Source: RYN-122 sp963761655
GTDB lineage: Bacteria; Actinomycetota; Actinomycetes; Mycobacteriales; SCTD01
Direction of reading: 5' to 3'
Length of the DNA stretch: 64,000 nt
Assembly (NCBI GenBank): GCA_963761655.1
Contig: CAVXHI010000003.1
Span: 124,001-188,000 of the forward strand
Shown here: in pieces, positions 54,164-63,153 of the stretch
Numbering within the stretch: the stretch's first letter is position 1
How the letters are laid out: every line of letters starts with the position of its first letter
The notes under the pieces: model-generated
What the model was told of the DNA's origin: nothing
The model's input: only the letters and a program-made list of their open reading frames with translations
Databases searched by the model: none
Program-made: the position numbers and the translations under genes

Positions 54164-55131
54164 GCGCACCTCCCGAGGTCCCGCGGTTGGACCGGCTGCA
54201 GCGCCGGCACCCCTGGCTCGGCTTCCCGCTCGCCGTCGTCTACAAGTACGTCGACGACTCGGGCGGCTACCTCGCCGCGCTCATCGCCTACTACGGCTTC
54301 CTGGCCCTGTTCCCGCTCCTGCTGCTGGCCGCGACCGTCCTCGGGCTGGTGCTGGCGGGCGACCCGGAGGCGCAGCAGGCGGTGCTGGACACGGCGCTGC
54401 GGCAGTTCCCCGTCATCGGCCCGCAGCTCGACGAGCCGTCCCGCCTGGGCGGGGGCACGACCGGCGTCGTGCTCGGCAGCCTCGGCGCGCTGTACGGCGG
54501 GCTCGGTGCGGCGATGGCCGTGCAGACCGCGATGGACGTCGCGTGGCGGGTGCCGCGCAACAGCCGCGGCAACCCGTTCCAGCGCCGCGGCAACGCGCTG
54601 CTGCTGCTCGTCCTGCTGGGTGTCGGGCTGCTCGCGGCGACCGCGCTCTCGGTGCTGGGCAGCGGCGCGGGGGTCGACCGGACGGCGCTGCGGGCCCTGG
54701 CGGTCGCGGGGTCGGTCGTCGTCAACACCGGCGTCCTCGTGCTCGCGTTCCGACGGGGCACGGCGCGCCGGCCGACGGTGGGGCAGGTCCTGCCCGGCGC
54801 TGCTGCGGCGGCGGTCGCCTGGCAGCTGCTGCAGACCTTCGGCGCCGGCTACGTCGCGCACGTCGTCAAGGGCGCGAGCGCGACCAACAGCGTCTTCGCC
54901 CTCGTGCTCGGTCTGGTGGCGTTCCTCTACGTGTCCGCCGTCGCCCTCGTGCTGTGCCTGGAGGTCAACGCCGTGCGGGTGGACCGGCTCTGGCCCCGCG
55001 CCCTGCTCACCCCCTTCACCGACGCCGTGCAGCTGACCGAGGGCGACGAGCGGGCCTACGCCGACCAGGCCCGGGCGCAGCGCTCGAAGGGCTTCGAGCA
55101 GATCGACGTCAGGTTCGAGCGCGACGCTTGA
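54160..55131 (+). CDS. YihY/BrkB family membrane protein
   Basis: 323 residues with about six spans. The amphipathic start VYKYVDDSGGYLAALIAYYGFLALFPLLLL and the central GGLGAAMAVQTAMDVAWRVPRNSRGNPFQRR are typical of YihY/BrkB proteins, as is the late GASATNSVFALVLGLVAFLYVSAVALVLCLEVNAV. Function unknown, and the older name RNase BN is wrong for this family. The stop is 55 bases before the PadR gene. Confidence 0.94.
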   Translation: MSAPPEVPRLDRLQRRHPWLGFPLAVVYKYVDDSGGYLAALIAYYGFLALFPLLLLAATVLGLVLAGDPEAQQAVLDTALRQFPVIGPQLDEPSRLGGGTTGVVLGSLGALYGGLGAAMAVQTAMDVAWRVPRNSRGNPFQRRGNALLLLVLLGVGLLAATALSVLGSGAGVDRTALRALAVAGSVVVNTGVLVLAFRRGTARRPTVGQVLPGAAAAAVAWQLLQTFGAGYVAHVVKGASATNSVFALVLGLVAFLYVSAVALVLCLEVNAVRVDRLWPRALLTPFTDAVQLTEGDERAYADQARAQRSKGFEQIDVRFERDA

Positions 55132-55148
55132 CCTTCACGGCGCTACTC

Positions 55149-55166
55149 GGTATGCATACCGGGTAT
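55149..55166. promoter_or_regulatory. operator-like palindromes before the padR-ABC operon
   Basis: GGTATGCATACC (55149-55160) is a perfect 12-bp palindrome; ATACCGGGTAT (55156-55166) is an overlapping second one, so three GGTAT half-sites alternate in 18 bases. PadR-type repressors bind such sites and usually repress their own operon. Confidence 0.65.
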
Positions 55167-55186
55167 TCCGAGGAGGAGGTGACGCG

Positions 55187-55708
55187 ATGTCGGTCAAGCA
55201 CGGGCTCCTGGCCCTGCTGTGCGAAGGACCCCGGTACGGCTACGAGCTCAAGGCGTCGTTCGAGGCCCGCACGGGCGAGGCCTGGCCGCTCAACGTCGGG
55301 CAGGTCTACACGACGCTGGCCCGGCTCGAGCGCGACGGCCAGGTGGCCCGCGACAGCGAGGACGCCGAGGGCCACGTCCACTACCGGCTCACCGAGGCCG
55401 GCCGCCGCGAGGTCGCCGCGTGGTGGGACGCCGAGGTCGAGCGCGAGGCCCCGCCCCGCGACGAGCTCGCCATCAAGCTCTCCCTGGCCCTGACCGTCGA
55501 CGGCGTCGACGCCCTCGGCGTGCTCCAGCGCCAGCGCACCGCCACCGTCCGCGCGCTGCAGACCCACACCCGACGACGCCGGGGCGTCCCGGCCGACGAC
55601 ACCGCCGCCTCCCTCGTCCTCGACTCGCTCGTCTTCGCCGCCGAGGCGGAGGTCCGCTGGCTCGACCACTGCGAAGCACGACTCACCCGGAAGGGCTCAC
55701 GCCGATGA
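55187..55708 (+). CDS. PadR-family transcriptional regulator
   Basis: 173 residues. N-terminal winged helix of the PadR type: KHGLLALLCEGPRYGYELKASFEARTG, WPLNVGQVYTTLARLERDGQV, YRLTEAGRREVAAWW. The C-terminal part is the helical dimerisation region. ATG 55187 has AGGAGG eight bases upstream. It overlaps the ABC ATPase gene (ATGA), and its own promoter region carries matching palindromes, so it most likely represses this exporter operon until an inducer (often a drug or toxic lipid) binds. Confidence 0.95.
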   Translation: MSVKHGLLALLCEGPRYGYELKASFEARTGEAWPLNVGQVYTTLARLERDGQVARDSEDAEGHVHYRLTEAGRREVAAWWDAEVEREAPPRDELAIKLSLALTVDGVDALGVLQRQRTATVRALQTHTRRRRGVPADDTAASLVLDSLVFAAEAEVRWLDHCEARLTRKGSRR

Positions 55709-56430
55709 CCGTCCCGATCCTCGAGCTCCGTGCGGCCGCGCGCATGCACGGCACCGGTGACACCGCCGTCCACGCTCTGCGCGGCATCGACCTCGCCGTC
55801 GCCCCGGGCGAGCTGGTCGCCGTCATGGGCCCGTCCGGGTCCGGCAAGTCGACCCTGCTGACCCTCGCCGGCGGGCTCGACACCGCGACCTCCGGGGAGG
55901 TGCTCATCGAGGGCGTCCCGCTCTCGGGCCTCGACGCCTCCGGGCTGGCCCAGCTGCGGCGCCGCTCGGTCGGCTACGTCTTCCAGGACCTCAACCTGCT
56001 GCCCGCCCTCACCGCGGCCGAGAACGTCGCGCTCCCCCTCGAGCTCGACGGGGTCCGCGCCCGCGACGCCCGGGTGCTGGCCCTGCGGGCGCTCGAGGAG
56101 GTCGAGCTCGGCAGCGAGGCGCGGCGCTTCCCCGACCAGCTCTCGGGCGGCCAGCAGCAGCGGGTCGCCATCGCCCGGGCGCTCGTCGGGGACCGCCGGC
56201 TCGTCCTCGCCGACGAGCCCACCGGCGCGCTCGACTCCGTCACCGGCGAGACCGTCCTCGAGCTGCTCCGCAGCCGGGTCGACGCCGGGGCCGGCGGCGT
56301 GCTCGTCACGCACGAGGCCCGGCACGCCGCCTGGGCCGACCGCGTGGTGTTCCTGCGCGACGGCGCCCTCATCGACAGCACCGACAGCACCGACCACGCC
56401 GCCCGTGACGCCGAGGCGGTGTCCCGGTGA
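55705..56430 (+). CDS. ABC transporter ATP-binding protein (LolD/MacB type)
   Basis: 241 residues with a full nucleotide-binding domain: Walker A GPSGSGKST (about 46-54), Q-loop GYVFQDLNLLP, signature LSGGQQQR, Walker B RLVLADEPTGALD and the switch VTHEARHA. The layout is that of MacB/LolD-like ATPases paired with FtsX-fold permeases. It is translationally coupled to PadR upstream and to the permease downstream (GTGA). Confidence 0.97.
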   Translation: MTVPILELRAAARMHGTGDTAVHALRGIDLAVAPGELVAVMGPSGSGKSTLLTLAGGLDTATSGEVLIEGVPLSGLDASGLAQLRRRSVGYVFQDLNLLPALTAAENVALPLELDGVRARDARVLALRALEEVELGSEARRFPDQLSGGQQQRVAIARALVGDRRLVLADEPTGALDSVTGETVLELLRSRVDAGAGGVLVTHEARHAAWADRVVFLRDGALIDSTDSTDHAARDAEAVSR

Positions 56431-59153
56431 CCGGGCAGCTCCCGCCCGACGTCGTCCGCCGCGGCCGCAGCGGCGGCTGGGCGCCCGCGCTCCGGATCGC
56501 CCGCCGCGAGCTGCTGCGCGCGAAGGGCCGCACGCTGCTCGTGCTGCTCATGGTGCTGCTGCCGCTGACCGCCGTCGTCGGGCTGGACACGCTGCTGCGG
56601 ACCGCCGAGCTGAGCGCCGAGGAGACCCTCCCCCGTGAGCTCGGGACCGCCCAGGCGCGGGTCGACCCGCAGTACGGCGCGGTCCAGCAGTCCCCCGACC
56701 TCAGCCGAAGCGGCAGCGTGGGCGGTGACCGCGAGGTCGTCCTCACGCCGTCGCAGGTGGCCGCGGTCCTGGACCCCGCCGCCGTCGTCGTCCCGGTGCG
56801 CACGACCGGCGGCGAGGTCCCGGCACGCACCCCCGACGGCCGCACCGCCCGGGTCGCCCTCGTCGGGGTCGACCTGCGCGACGCCGCCCTGCGCGGCCCC
56901 TACACGCTGCTGCGCGGGCGCGCCCCGGCCACTGCCGACGAGGTCGCCGTGACACCCCAGGTCGAGCGCTTCGGCTTCCCGGCCGGGTCCTCGGTCCTGC
57001 TGCCCGGCGGCGTGCGGCGCACCGTCGTCGGCACCGTGCTGTACCCGCTGTCCTACGGGGCGGTCCGCGCCGTCGTCGGCCTGCCCGAGGCGGTCGGGCT
57101 GGCCTCCGCCCGACCCGGACGCTTCTACGTCGCCGGCGCCGCCGTCTCGTGGGACGACGTCCTGCAGCTCAACGCGCTCGGCGCCGCCGTCCTGTCCCGG
57201 TCGGTCGTGCTCGACCCGCCCCCGGGCGACCAGGTGCCCGACGTCCCCGGCTACGACGGCCAGGACGCGACGACGGCGGCCGTCGTCGCACTGATCGCCG
57301 TCATCGCGGTGCTCGAGGTGGTGCTCCTGGCCGGGCCCGCCTTCGCCGTCGGCGCACGCCGGCAGCGCCGGGCCCTCGCCCTCATGGCGGCCGGCGGCGC
57401 CGAGCCCCGGCACGTGCGGCGCGTCGTCCTCGCGCAGGGCGTGCTCGTCGGGGGGACGGCCGCGGTGCTCGCCGTCGTCCTCGGCGTCGGCGGCGCAGCC
57501 CTCGCCCGGGGCCCGCTCACCCGGTTCGCGGGCGCCGGCTGGGGGCCGTTCCAGGTGAGCGTCCGCGACGTCGCGCTGCTCTGCCTGCTCGGCGCCGGCA
57601 CCGCCCTGCTCGCCGCCCTGGCGCCCGCCGTGCTCGCCGCCCGCCAGCCCGTCGTCGCCGCGCTGCAGGGACGGCGCACCACGTCGGGACGGCCCTGGCG
57701 GCTCTCGGCGCTCGGCGGCGTCCTGCTGGTCCTCGGCGTCCTGGCCTGCTACCGCTCGGTCAGCCGGCAGATCGTCGACACGGAGTTCTGGGTCGCCGTC
57801 TCGGCCGTCCCCACCGTGCTCGGCGCCGCTGCCCTCGCCCCCGCCCTGCTGCACCTCACCGGCCGAGCGGCCGGGCGGCTGCCGCTCGCGCTCCGCTTCG
57901 CCGTCCGCGACGCCGACCGCCAGCGCGGGCGGACCGCTCCCGCCGTCGCCGCGGTCACCGGTGTCGTGGCCGGCGTCGTCGCCCTGGCCACCGCGGCCGG
58001 CAGCGACGCCTCCTCCTACCGCACGACCGCCCGGCCCGGCCCGCTCGCTGCGAGCGCGGTCGTGCAGGTCTACGGCCCGGGCGCGGACTACCCGGCCCTC
58101 GCGGCGGCCGCCCGTCGCGCCCTGCCCGGCGAGCGGACCCTCGTGGTCCAGGGGGTCGCCCTGCCCTCCAGCGGGACGACGTCCCGCCAGGTGCTGGTGT
58201 GCCGGCCGGGGGACCCCGCCGGCGCCGCCTGCCCGGGCTTCAGCCCCGACGGGACCGGGTCCGGCACCGGCGTCCTCGGCAGCAGCGCGGTGGTCGGTGC
58301 GTCGGGCCTCGACGTCGTGCTGCCGGGCCTGTCCCCCGCGGACGCCGACGCCGCCCGCGCGGCCCTGCAGGCGGGCCGCGCGCTGGTGCCCGGAGCCCCT
58401 GCCGGCGCCCGGGTCGAGGTGCGGCTGGTGGACCAGCGGTACGACCCGGCGTCCGGCCGCGACACCTCGCTCCTGGTCCGCAGCACCACCCTGGTCGCCG
58501 AGCCGCTGCCCCTTCGCGCCGGGCGCTCCCCCGTCGCGGTCGTCCTGCCCGACGCCGCGGCGCCGGCGCTCGGTGGCTCGGCGCCCGTCAGCCTGGTGGT
58601 CGGCGGGACCGTCGACGACGGCGAGCGGCGCCGGTTGGAGGCTGCGCTCCAGCGCGTCGACACCGGCGCGACGGTCTACGTCGAGCAGACCGACGGCAGC
58701 CGCGACGACGAGCGCCTCGTCGTGCTGCTGCTGTTCCTGGCCGCGGGCTTCCTCGTCCTCGCCGGCTCCCTCGCGGCCACCTCCCTGGCCCTCACCGAAG
58801 CCCGGCCCGACCTCGCCACGATGGGTCAGGTCGGGGCCCGCCCGCGGACCCGCCGGCTGGTCGCCGCGGCGTACGCGTTCGTCCTGGCGCTCGTCGGGGC
58901 GGCGCTCGGCTGCGCGGCCGGCCTGGTGCCGGGCGTCGCCGGCGCGGTCGCGATCACCCGGGACGGGAGCTACGCCGCTACCCCCGGCCAGGCCGTCCTG
59001 TACTCCGACGCCCCGACGGCGCTGTCCCGGGTCGACGTGCCCTGGCTGCTCCTGCTCGGGCTGCTCGTCGTGCTGCCGCTGCTGACCGCCGCCGTCGCGG
59101 GGCTGTCGGTGCGCAGCGCCCTGCCGGGCGTCGGGCGCCGGGTGCGGGCGTGA
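56427..59153 (+). CDS. FtsX-like ABC permease
   Basis: 908 residues with two FtsX repeats. A first span after the cytoplasmic start (LLVLLMVLLPLTAVVGLDTLL), a large extracellular loop, then three spans (AVVALIAVIAVLEVVLLAGPAF; GTAAVLAVVLGVGGAAL; LCLLGAGTALLAALAPAVLA), a middle pair, a second extracellular domain (about 520-750) and four C-terminal spans. FtsX/MacB permeases move lipoproteins, peptides or drugs outward rather than forming classic channels. Together with the PadR and ATPase genes this is a drug- or envelope-stress export system; substrate unknown. Confidence 0.94.
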   Translation: MTGQLPPDVVRRGRSGGWAPALRIARRELLRAKGRTLLVLLMVLLPLTAVVGLDTLLRTAELSAEETLPRELGTAQARVDPQYGAVQQSPDLSRSGSVGGDREVVLTPSQVAAVLDPAAVVVPVRTTGGEVPARTPDGRTARVALVGVDLRDAALRGPYTLLRGRAPATADEVAVTPQVERFGFPAGSSVLLPGGVRRTVVGTVLYPLSYGAVRAVVGLPEAVGLASARPGRFYVAGAAVSWDDVLQLNALGAAVLSRSVVLDPPPGDQVPDVPGYDGQDATTAAVVALIAVIAVLEVVLLAGPAFAVGARRQRRALALMAAGGAEPRHVRRVVLAQGVLVGGTAAVLAVVLGVGGAALARGPLTRFAGAGWGPFQVSVRDVALLCLLGAGTALLAALAPAVLAARQPVVAALQGRRTTSGRPWRLSALGGVLLVLGVLACYRSVSRQIVDTEFWVAVSAVPTVLGAAALAPALLHLTGRAAGRLPLALRFAVRDADRQRGRTAPAVAAVTGVVAGVVALATAAGSDASSYRTTARPGPLAASAVVQVYGPGADYPALAAAARRALPGERTLVVQGVALPSSGTTSRQVLVCRPGDPAGAACPGFSPDGTGSGTGVLGSSAVVGASGLDVVLPGLSPADADAARAALQAGRALVPGAPAGARVEVRLVDQRYDPASGRDTSLLVRSTTLVAEPLPLRAGRSPVAVVLPDAAAPALGGSAPVSLVVGGTVDDGERRRLEAALQRVDTGATVYVEQTDGSRDDERLVVLLLFLAAGFLVLAGSLAATSLALTEARPDLATMGQVGARPRTRRLVAAAYAFVLALVGAALGCAAGLVPGVAGAVAITRDGSYAATPGQAVLYSDAPTALSRVDVPWLLLLGLLVVLPLLTAAVAGLSVRSALPGVGRRVRA

Positions 59154-59194
59154 ACGACCTGCGGGCGGCCCGCCGGGTCCGCGACCGGCAGCTG

Positions 59195-59467
59195 CTAGAG
59201 GTGGCCGTCCGTCGACTGCTCCAGCGCCCGCCGTCGTCGCTCGTCCGACCGGATGCGGTCCAGGACGACGTCGGCCGTGGCCGTGCCGCGCTCGGGCAGC
59301 AGCAGCTCCTCGACGGCGTCGAGGGTCGACTGCAGGGCCGCCCGGTCCCGCAGGGCGGCCTGCAGCTCGGCCCGCCGGACGCGCTGCGACCCGGCGCTGC
59401 GGCTCACGAGGAGAGCGACCACGGCGGCGACGCCGAGGACCAGGACGAGGGGCAGCAGGACCCTCAT
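59195..59467 (-). CDS. small membrane-anchored coiled-coil protein
   Basis: 90 residues: one N-terminal span (RVLLPLVLVLGVAAVVALLV) then a charged coiled coil (RRAELQAALRDRAALQSTLDAVEELLL) and an Arg-rich helix (LDRIRSDERRRRALEQS). Its ATG shares one base with the stop of the SPFH lipoprotein gene, so both are translated together and may interact. Family not recognised. Confidence 0.78.
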   Translation of the reverse strand: MRVLLPLVLVLGVAAVVALLVSRSAGSQRVRRAELQAALRDRAALQSTLDAVEELLLPERGTATADVVLDRIRSDERRRRALEQSTDGHL

Positions 59468-60381
59468 CAGCCGCCCGTCGTCGGGGCGGGAGCCGGCGCC
59501 GAGCCGCCCACGACGTAGGTCGGCTGGTAGGGGTTGATGCCCTTGAGGATGGCCTGCGCCTTGTTGTACTCGTCGACGGAGCCGTAGGCGCTGATGTCGG
59601 CCCGGGTCTTGAGGGCCTGCTGCTGCTGCACCGACACCTGCGCCTTGGCGGCCAGCCGCTGCGCCTCGGCCTGGGCCTGGGCGGACTGCGCCGCCGCGAC
59701 GGCCGCCTGCTGCTGGGCGATCGCCTGCTTGAGCTGCTCGTTGGTGGGCGCCGGCTGCTGCACGAGGACCTGGAAGTCCTCGAAGTAGTCGCCCTGCATC
59801 TTCTGCTTGACGAGGTCCGGCAGCTCGGTGTCGATCCGGGTCTGCAGCGCCGTCCGGGCCTCCGGCCGGCTGTAGAGGTCGCGCCAGTTCGCGCTCTGCA
59901 CGACCCGGTCCAGGGACACGTTGAGCGGCTGGCCGATGTAGAAGGCGAGCATCTCGCGCCACCCCGACGTCGTGTCGTCGCCCTCCATGTAGGCGTGGTA
60001 GCGGTTGCCGATGTTCTCGTGGAAGGCCCGCAGGCTCTTCTCGTCGGTGCGCAGCCGGAAGGTCACCGAGACCGGCACGGACATCTCGGCCTGGTCCTTG
60101 CTCACGGAGATGAAGGGCTTGCTCTCCGAGCCGGGGCCGCCCGTGGCGTCGTAGGAGCGCTGGTTGTTCGGGTACAGGTACTCGCTGTCGCCCGGGCCGT
60201 ACCAGCGCTTCGTGCTGGCCGGCACGTAGTCGTCGTAGGACTTGCTGCTCAGCGGCCCGCCCAGGTAGTGCAGGCCGACCTGGTCCGGGGCCGTGCTCAC
60301 CGAGTGGGTGCCGCAGGCCGTCGCCGTGAGCAGGAGCAGGCCCACGACACCCGCGGCAGCCAGGGCTCGTCTCGTCGTCAT
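59467..60381 (-). CDS. SPFH/band-7-like lipoprotein
   Basis: 304 residues. A lipoprotein signal ends in TATAC (Cys23). An SPFH-like domain follows (QAEMSVPVSVTFRLRTDEKSLRAFH, REMLAFYIGQPLNVSLDRVV, ALQTRIDTELPDLVKQKM) and a long Gln/Ala coiled coil (EQLKQAIAQQQAAVAAAQSAQ, AEAQRLAAKAQ) as in flotillins and prohibitins. Most bacterial SPFH proteins use a membrane span; a lipid anchor would place this one outside the membrane. A Pro/Thr tail closes it. Probable membrane-organising scaffold. Confidence 0.85.
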   Translation of the reverse strand: MTTRRALAAAGVVGLLLLTATACGTHSVSTAPDQVGLHYLGGPLSSKSYDDYVPASTKRWYGPGDSEYLYPNNQRSYDATGGPGSESKPFISVSKDQAEMSVPVSVTFRLRTDEKSLRAFHENIGNRYHAYMEGDDTTSGWREMLAFYIGQPLNVSLDRVVQSANWRDLYSRPEARTALQTRIDTELPDLVKQKMQGDYFEDFQVLVQQPAPTNEQLKQAIAQQQAAVAAAQSAQAQAEAQRLAAKAQVSVQQQQALKTRADISAYGSVDEYNKAQAILKGINPYQPTYVVGGSAPAPAPTTGG

Positions 60382-60413
60382 GCCCGCATCCTGCTCCTGC
60401 CGGGGCCGCGGCG

Positions 60414-60989
60414 TCAGCGGACTGTGGACACTCCCGGGCGGAACGCCGGTCCGTGCCCCGGGACGACGAGCGTCGCCAGCTCCAGCACGCGCTCGCGCTG
60501 CTGCCGCAGCTGCTCGCGGTCGGGCGCGTACGGGTCCTCCTGCGGCCCCTGCTCCGTCCACCACAGGTGCGTCAGCGCGACGACGTCGTCCGGCGTGCCG
60601 ACCAGGGTGGTGATGTCCTGCGCCGTGTGGCCCGGGGTGGCGAGCAGCTGCACGCTCGCGGTCAGCTGCGCGCCGTCCGACGGCCGCGAGCTCCAGGTGT
60701 CGCCCTCGTAGACCGCCTGCACGTCGTGCACGGGCACCACGGGGAACAGCGCGACGTTCAGGACGTGGTCGGGGTGGTGGTGGCTCAGGACGACGTCCGT
60801 GACGTCCTCCGGCCGGACGCCGAGCTCGCGCAGCGGCCCGAGGATCGCCTCGCGGTCGGGGACCATCCCGGGGTCGACCACGATGACCCGCCCCTCGTCG
60901 CGGACGAGGCTGACGGTGCCGGCGACCGAGGGCATCCGGGCGTAGCCGGCGAACAGGACGTCGAGCCGGGCGGTGCGCGCGAGGGTCAT
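60414..60989 (-). CDS. metallo-beta-lactamase-fold hydrolase
   Basis: 191 residues. The HxHxDH zinc motif is present as SHHHPDHV (about 70-75), preceded by the strand-Asp RVIVVDPGM, followed by TPGHTAQD and the late VVPGHGPAF. The small size and layout match MBL-fold hydrolases similar to glyoxalase II or lactonases. Substrate unknown. Promoter not evident; a long inverted repeat (61081-61142) lies upstream. Confidence 0.93.
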   Translation of the reverse strand: MTLARTARLDVLFAGYARMPSVAGTVSLVRDEGRVIVVDPGMVPDREAILGPLRELGVRPEDVTDVVLSHHHPDHVLNVALFPVVPVHDVQAVYEGDTWSSRPSDGAQLTASVQLLATPGHTAQDITTLVGTPDDVVALTHLWWTEQGPQEDPYAPDREQLRQQRERVLELATLVVPGHGPAFRPGVSTVR

Positions 60990-61080
60990 GCCGGCATCCT
61001 GCCGCGTGCCACGCCCGGGCGCTCCCGGCGCCCACCCCGTGCGCGTCCGCCCCGCCCCGCCCCCCGCCCGGCCCCCGCCT

Positions 61081-61142
61081 TGATCAACGGAGGCTGAGAC
61101 AGCGCCCGGCTGCGCGGCAGCTGTCTCAGGCTCCGTCGATCA
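61081..61142. repeat. 22-bp imperfect inverted repeat between helicase and MBL genes
   Basis: Arms TGATCAACGGAGGCTGAGAC-AG and CTGTCTCAGGCTCCGTCGAT-CA (61081-61102 and 61121-61142) match at 20 of 22 positions around an 18-base loop. It lies 29 bases after the helicase stop on the minus strand, so it can act as a terminator, but the long conserved arms also look like a dispersed palindromic repeat element. Confidence 0.7.
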
Positions 61143-61170
61143 TGCAGAGGGGGGCGGGAGCGGGAGCGGG

Positions 61171-62980
61171 CTAGCGCGACCGGGGGCGGCGGGCCGGCGC
61201 GGCCGCACCGGCGCGGGCGGCCAGCTCGGCGCGGGTCCGGGCGGGGCCGGCGGACGTGCGGGGCGCCTTGGCCGCGCCGCTGCCGGCCGCCTTCGGGGCA
61301 CCGCCGCGACCGCGGCCGCGGCCCACCACCGCCGCCGCCGCCGCCGGACGGCTGCGCGGGCTGCTCGACCACGGGGGCCGGCTCGACGTGCGGCGCCGCC
61401 GGGCCGGTGAGCGAGGTGATGACGTCGTCGCCGGGGCGCACCGCCACCGTGGTCGGCCGGATGCCGGCCTGCTTCGCGAGGGTGCGCACCTCGCCGGTCT
61501 GGTCCGGCGTCGCGATCGTGACGACGGTGCCGCCCGCGCCCGCCCGGGCCGTGCGGCCGGACCGGTGCAGGTACGCCTTGTGCTCGGTCGGCGGGTCGAC
61601 GTGCACCACGAGGGCGACGTCGTCGACGTGGATGCCGCGGGCCGCGATGTCGGTGGCGACGAGCACCCGGGTGCTGCCCTGGGTGAAGGCCTCGAGGTTC
61701 CGCTCGCGGGCGTTCTGCGACAGGTTCCCGTGCAGCTCGACGGCCGGGATGCCCGCCGCGGTGAGCTGCTTGGCGAGCTTCTTCGCGGTGTGCTTGGTCC
61801 GCATGAACAGCAGGCTGCGGTCGAGGCCGCCGGCGAGCTGCTGCACGACGGCCGCCTTGTCGGCGGCGCTGACGGCGAACACGTGGTGGGTCATCGTCGA
61901 GACGGGCGCCACCGCGGGGTCGACCGAGTGGGTGGTCGGGCTGTCGAGGTAGCGCTTCACGAGGACGTCGACGCCGTTGTCCAGGGTGGCGGAGAAGAGC
62001 ATCCGCTGGCCCTTGGCGGGGGTCCGGTCGAGCAGGCGCTTGACGGCGGGGAGGAAGCCGAGGTCGGCCATGTGGTCGGCCTCGTCGAGGATGGTGATCT
62101 CGACGGCGGACAGGTCCACGAAGCCCTGCCCGATGAGGTCCTCGAGCCGGCCGGGGCAGGCGATGAGGACGTCGACGCCGGGCGCCATCGCCTTCACCTG
62201 CGGGTTCTGGCCGACCCCGCCGAAGACGACCGCGCTGGTGAGGCCGGTCGCCTGGGCGAGCGGCTGCACGACGGCGTGGACCTGGTTGGCCAGCTCGCGG
62301 GTCGGGACCAGCACGAGGGACCGGGCCTGCTTCGACCGGCGGGCGCCACCCTGCAGCCGCGCCACCAGCGGGAGGCTGAAGGCGAGGGTCTTGCCGCTGC
62401 CGGTGCGGCCGCGGCCGAGCACGTCCTTGCCGGCGAGGGTGTCGGGCAGGGTCGCGACCTGGATCGGGAACGGCGCGGTGCGGCCCTCCCGGACGAGCAC
62501 CTCGACCATGCGCGGCGGGACGCCGAGGTCGGCCCAGGACGGGACGTCCCCACGGGGCGGGGTGGCGGCGTCGGGGGCGGCGGGGCGGGGCTGGGGCGCG
62601 GGGGCAGCGGGGCGGGCGGCCGGGGCCCGGTCGGGCGCCGCGTCACGGGCAGGGGCCGGTCGGGCTGCGGGGCGCGGGCTGGAGGGGCGGCCGTCGCGCC
62701 GGGGCGGGCGGCCGGAGCCGGGGGCGCGCCCGGCCTGGTCGGCGCCGAAGTCCTCCCCGAGGCGGGTCCGCCCAGGAGCGGGGACGGGAGTGGCCGGGCG
62801 GGCCGGGGTGTGGACGGCGTCGGACGGGGCGGCGGGGCGGCTGGCCCGACGGTGCCGCGAGGGGGCGGACGGCTCGGCGGGGGCCGCGGCCGGGGTGCTC
62901 GAGGTGCTCGAGGTGCTCGGGGCGGCGGCGGACGAGGCGGGGCGGGACGCGCGGCGGCGCGGTCGGTCAGGGGTGGTCAC
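61171..62980 (-). CDS. DEAD-box RNA helicase, C-terminal tail frameshifted
   Basis: GTG 62980 with AGAGGA eight bases upstream. The first about 150 residues are an Ala/Pro/Arg-rich disordered extension. The helicase core has GRGRTGSGKT, PTRELANQ, ACPGRLEDL, ILDEADHMADLGF, LFSATLD, ATDIAARGIHVDDV and HRSGRTARAG, a RhlE-like DEAD-box protein acting on RNA structure, often cold-induced. After the Gly run the open frame becomes nonsense and would run through the inverted repeat; one base over it ends GRGRGRGGAPKAAG to PARRPRSR and TAG 61171, a typical RGG tail. One extra base at the CCC run 61322-61324 explains it. Repaired length about 602. Confidence 0.9.
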
Positions 62981-63153
62981 GGGGAGGTCCTCTGCTGCTG
63001 GCCGTCACTGCCTCCGGCCGGTGCGGCGGGGAGGTGCGACCGGGCCGACGTGCACGGCGGGCGCGGGTGCGCTCCGCTGCTGCTGCACGGGGTAGTCGCG
63101 GGACAGGGTGTCGGCAGGTCAAGCACCCGGCGGGCGCGGCCTGTTCCCGCAGG

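Noticed and set aside
59150..59518. GTG frame overlapping the end of the FtsX gene by GTGA on the plus strand
   Set aside because: It is antisense to the small coiled-coil protein and the SPFH gene, which have membrane and lipoprotein features and coupled starts.
60986..61170. Apparent extension of the DEAD helicase to overlap the MBL gene start
   Set aside because: The extension runs through the inverted repeat and is composition noise; the other frame ends in a typical RGG tail and TAG at 61,171.
62981..63153. 173-base leader upstream of the DEAD helicase considered as a cold-shock RNA element
   Set aside because: No clear conserved hairpin or motif could be recognised beyond the ribosome binding site.
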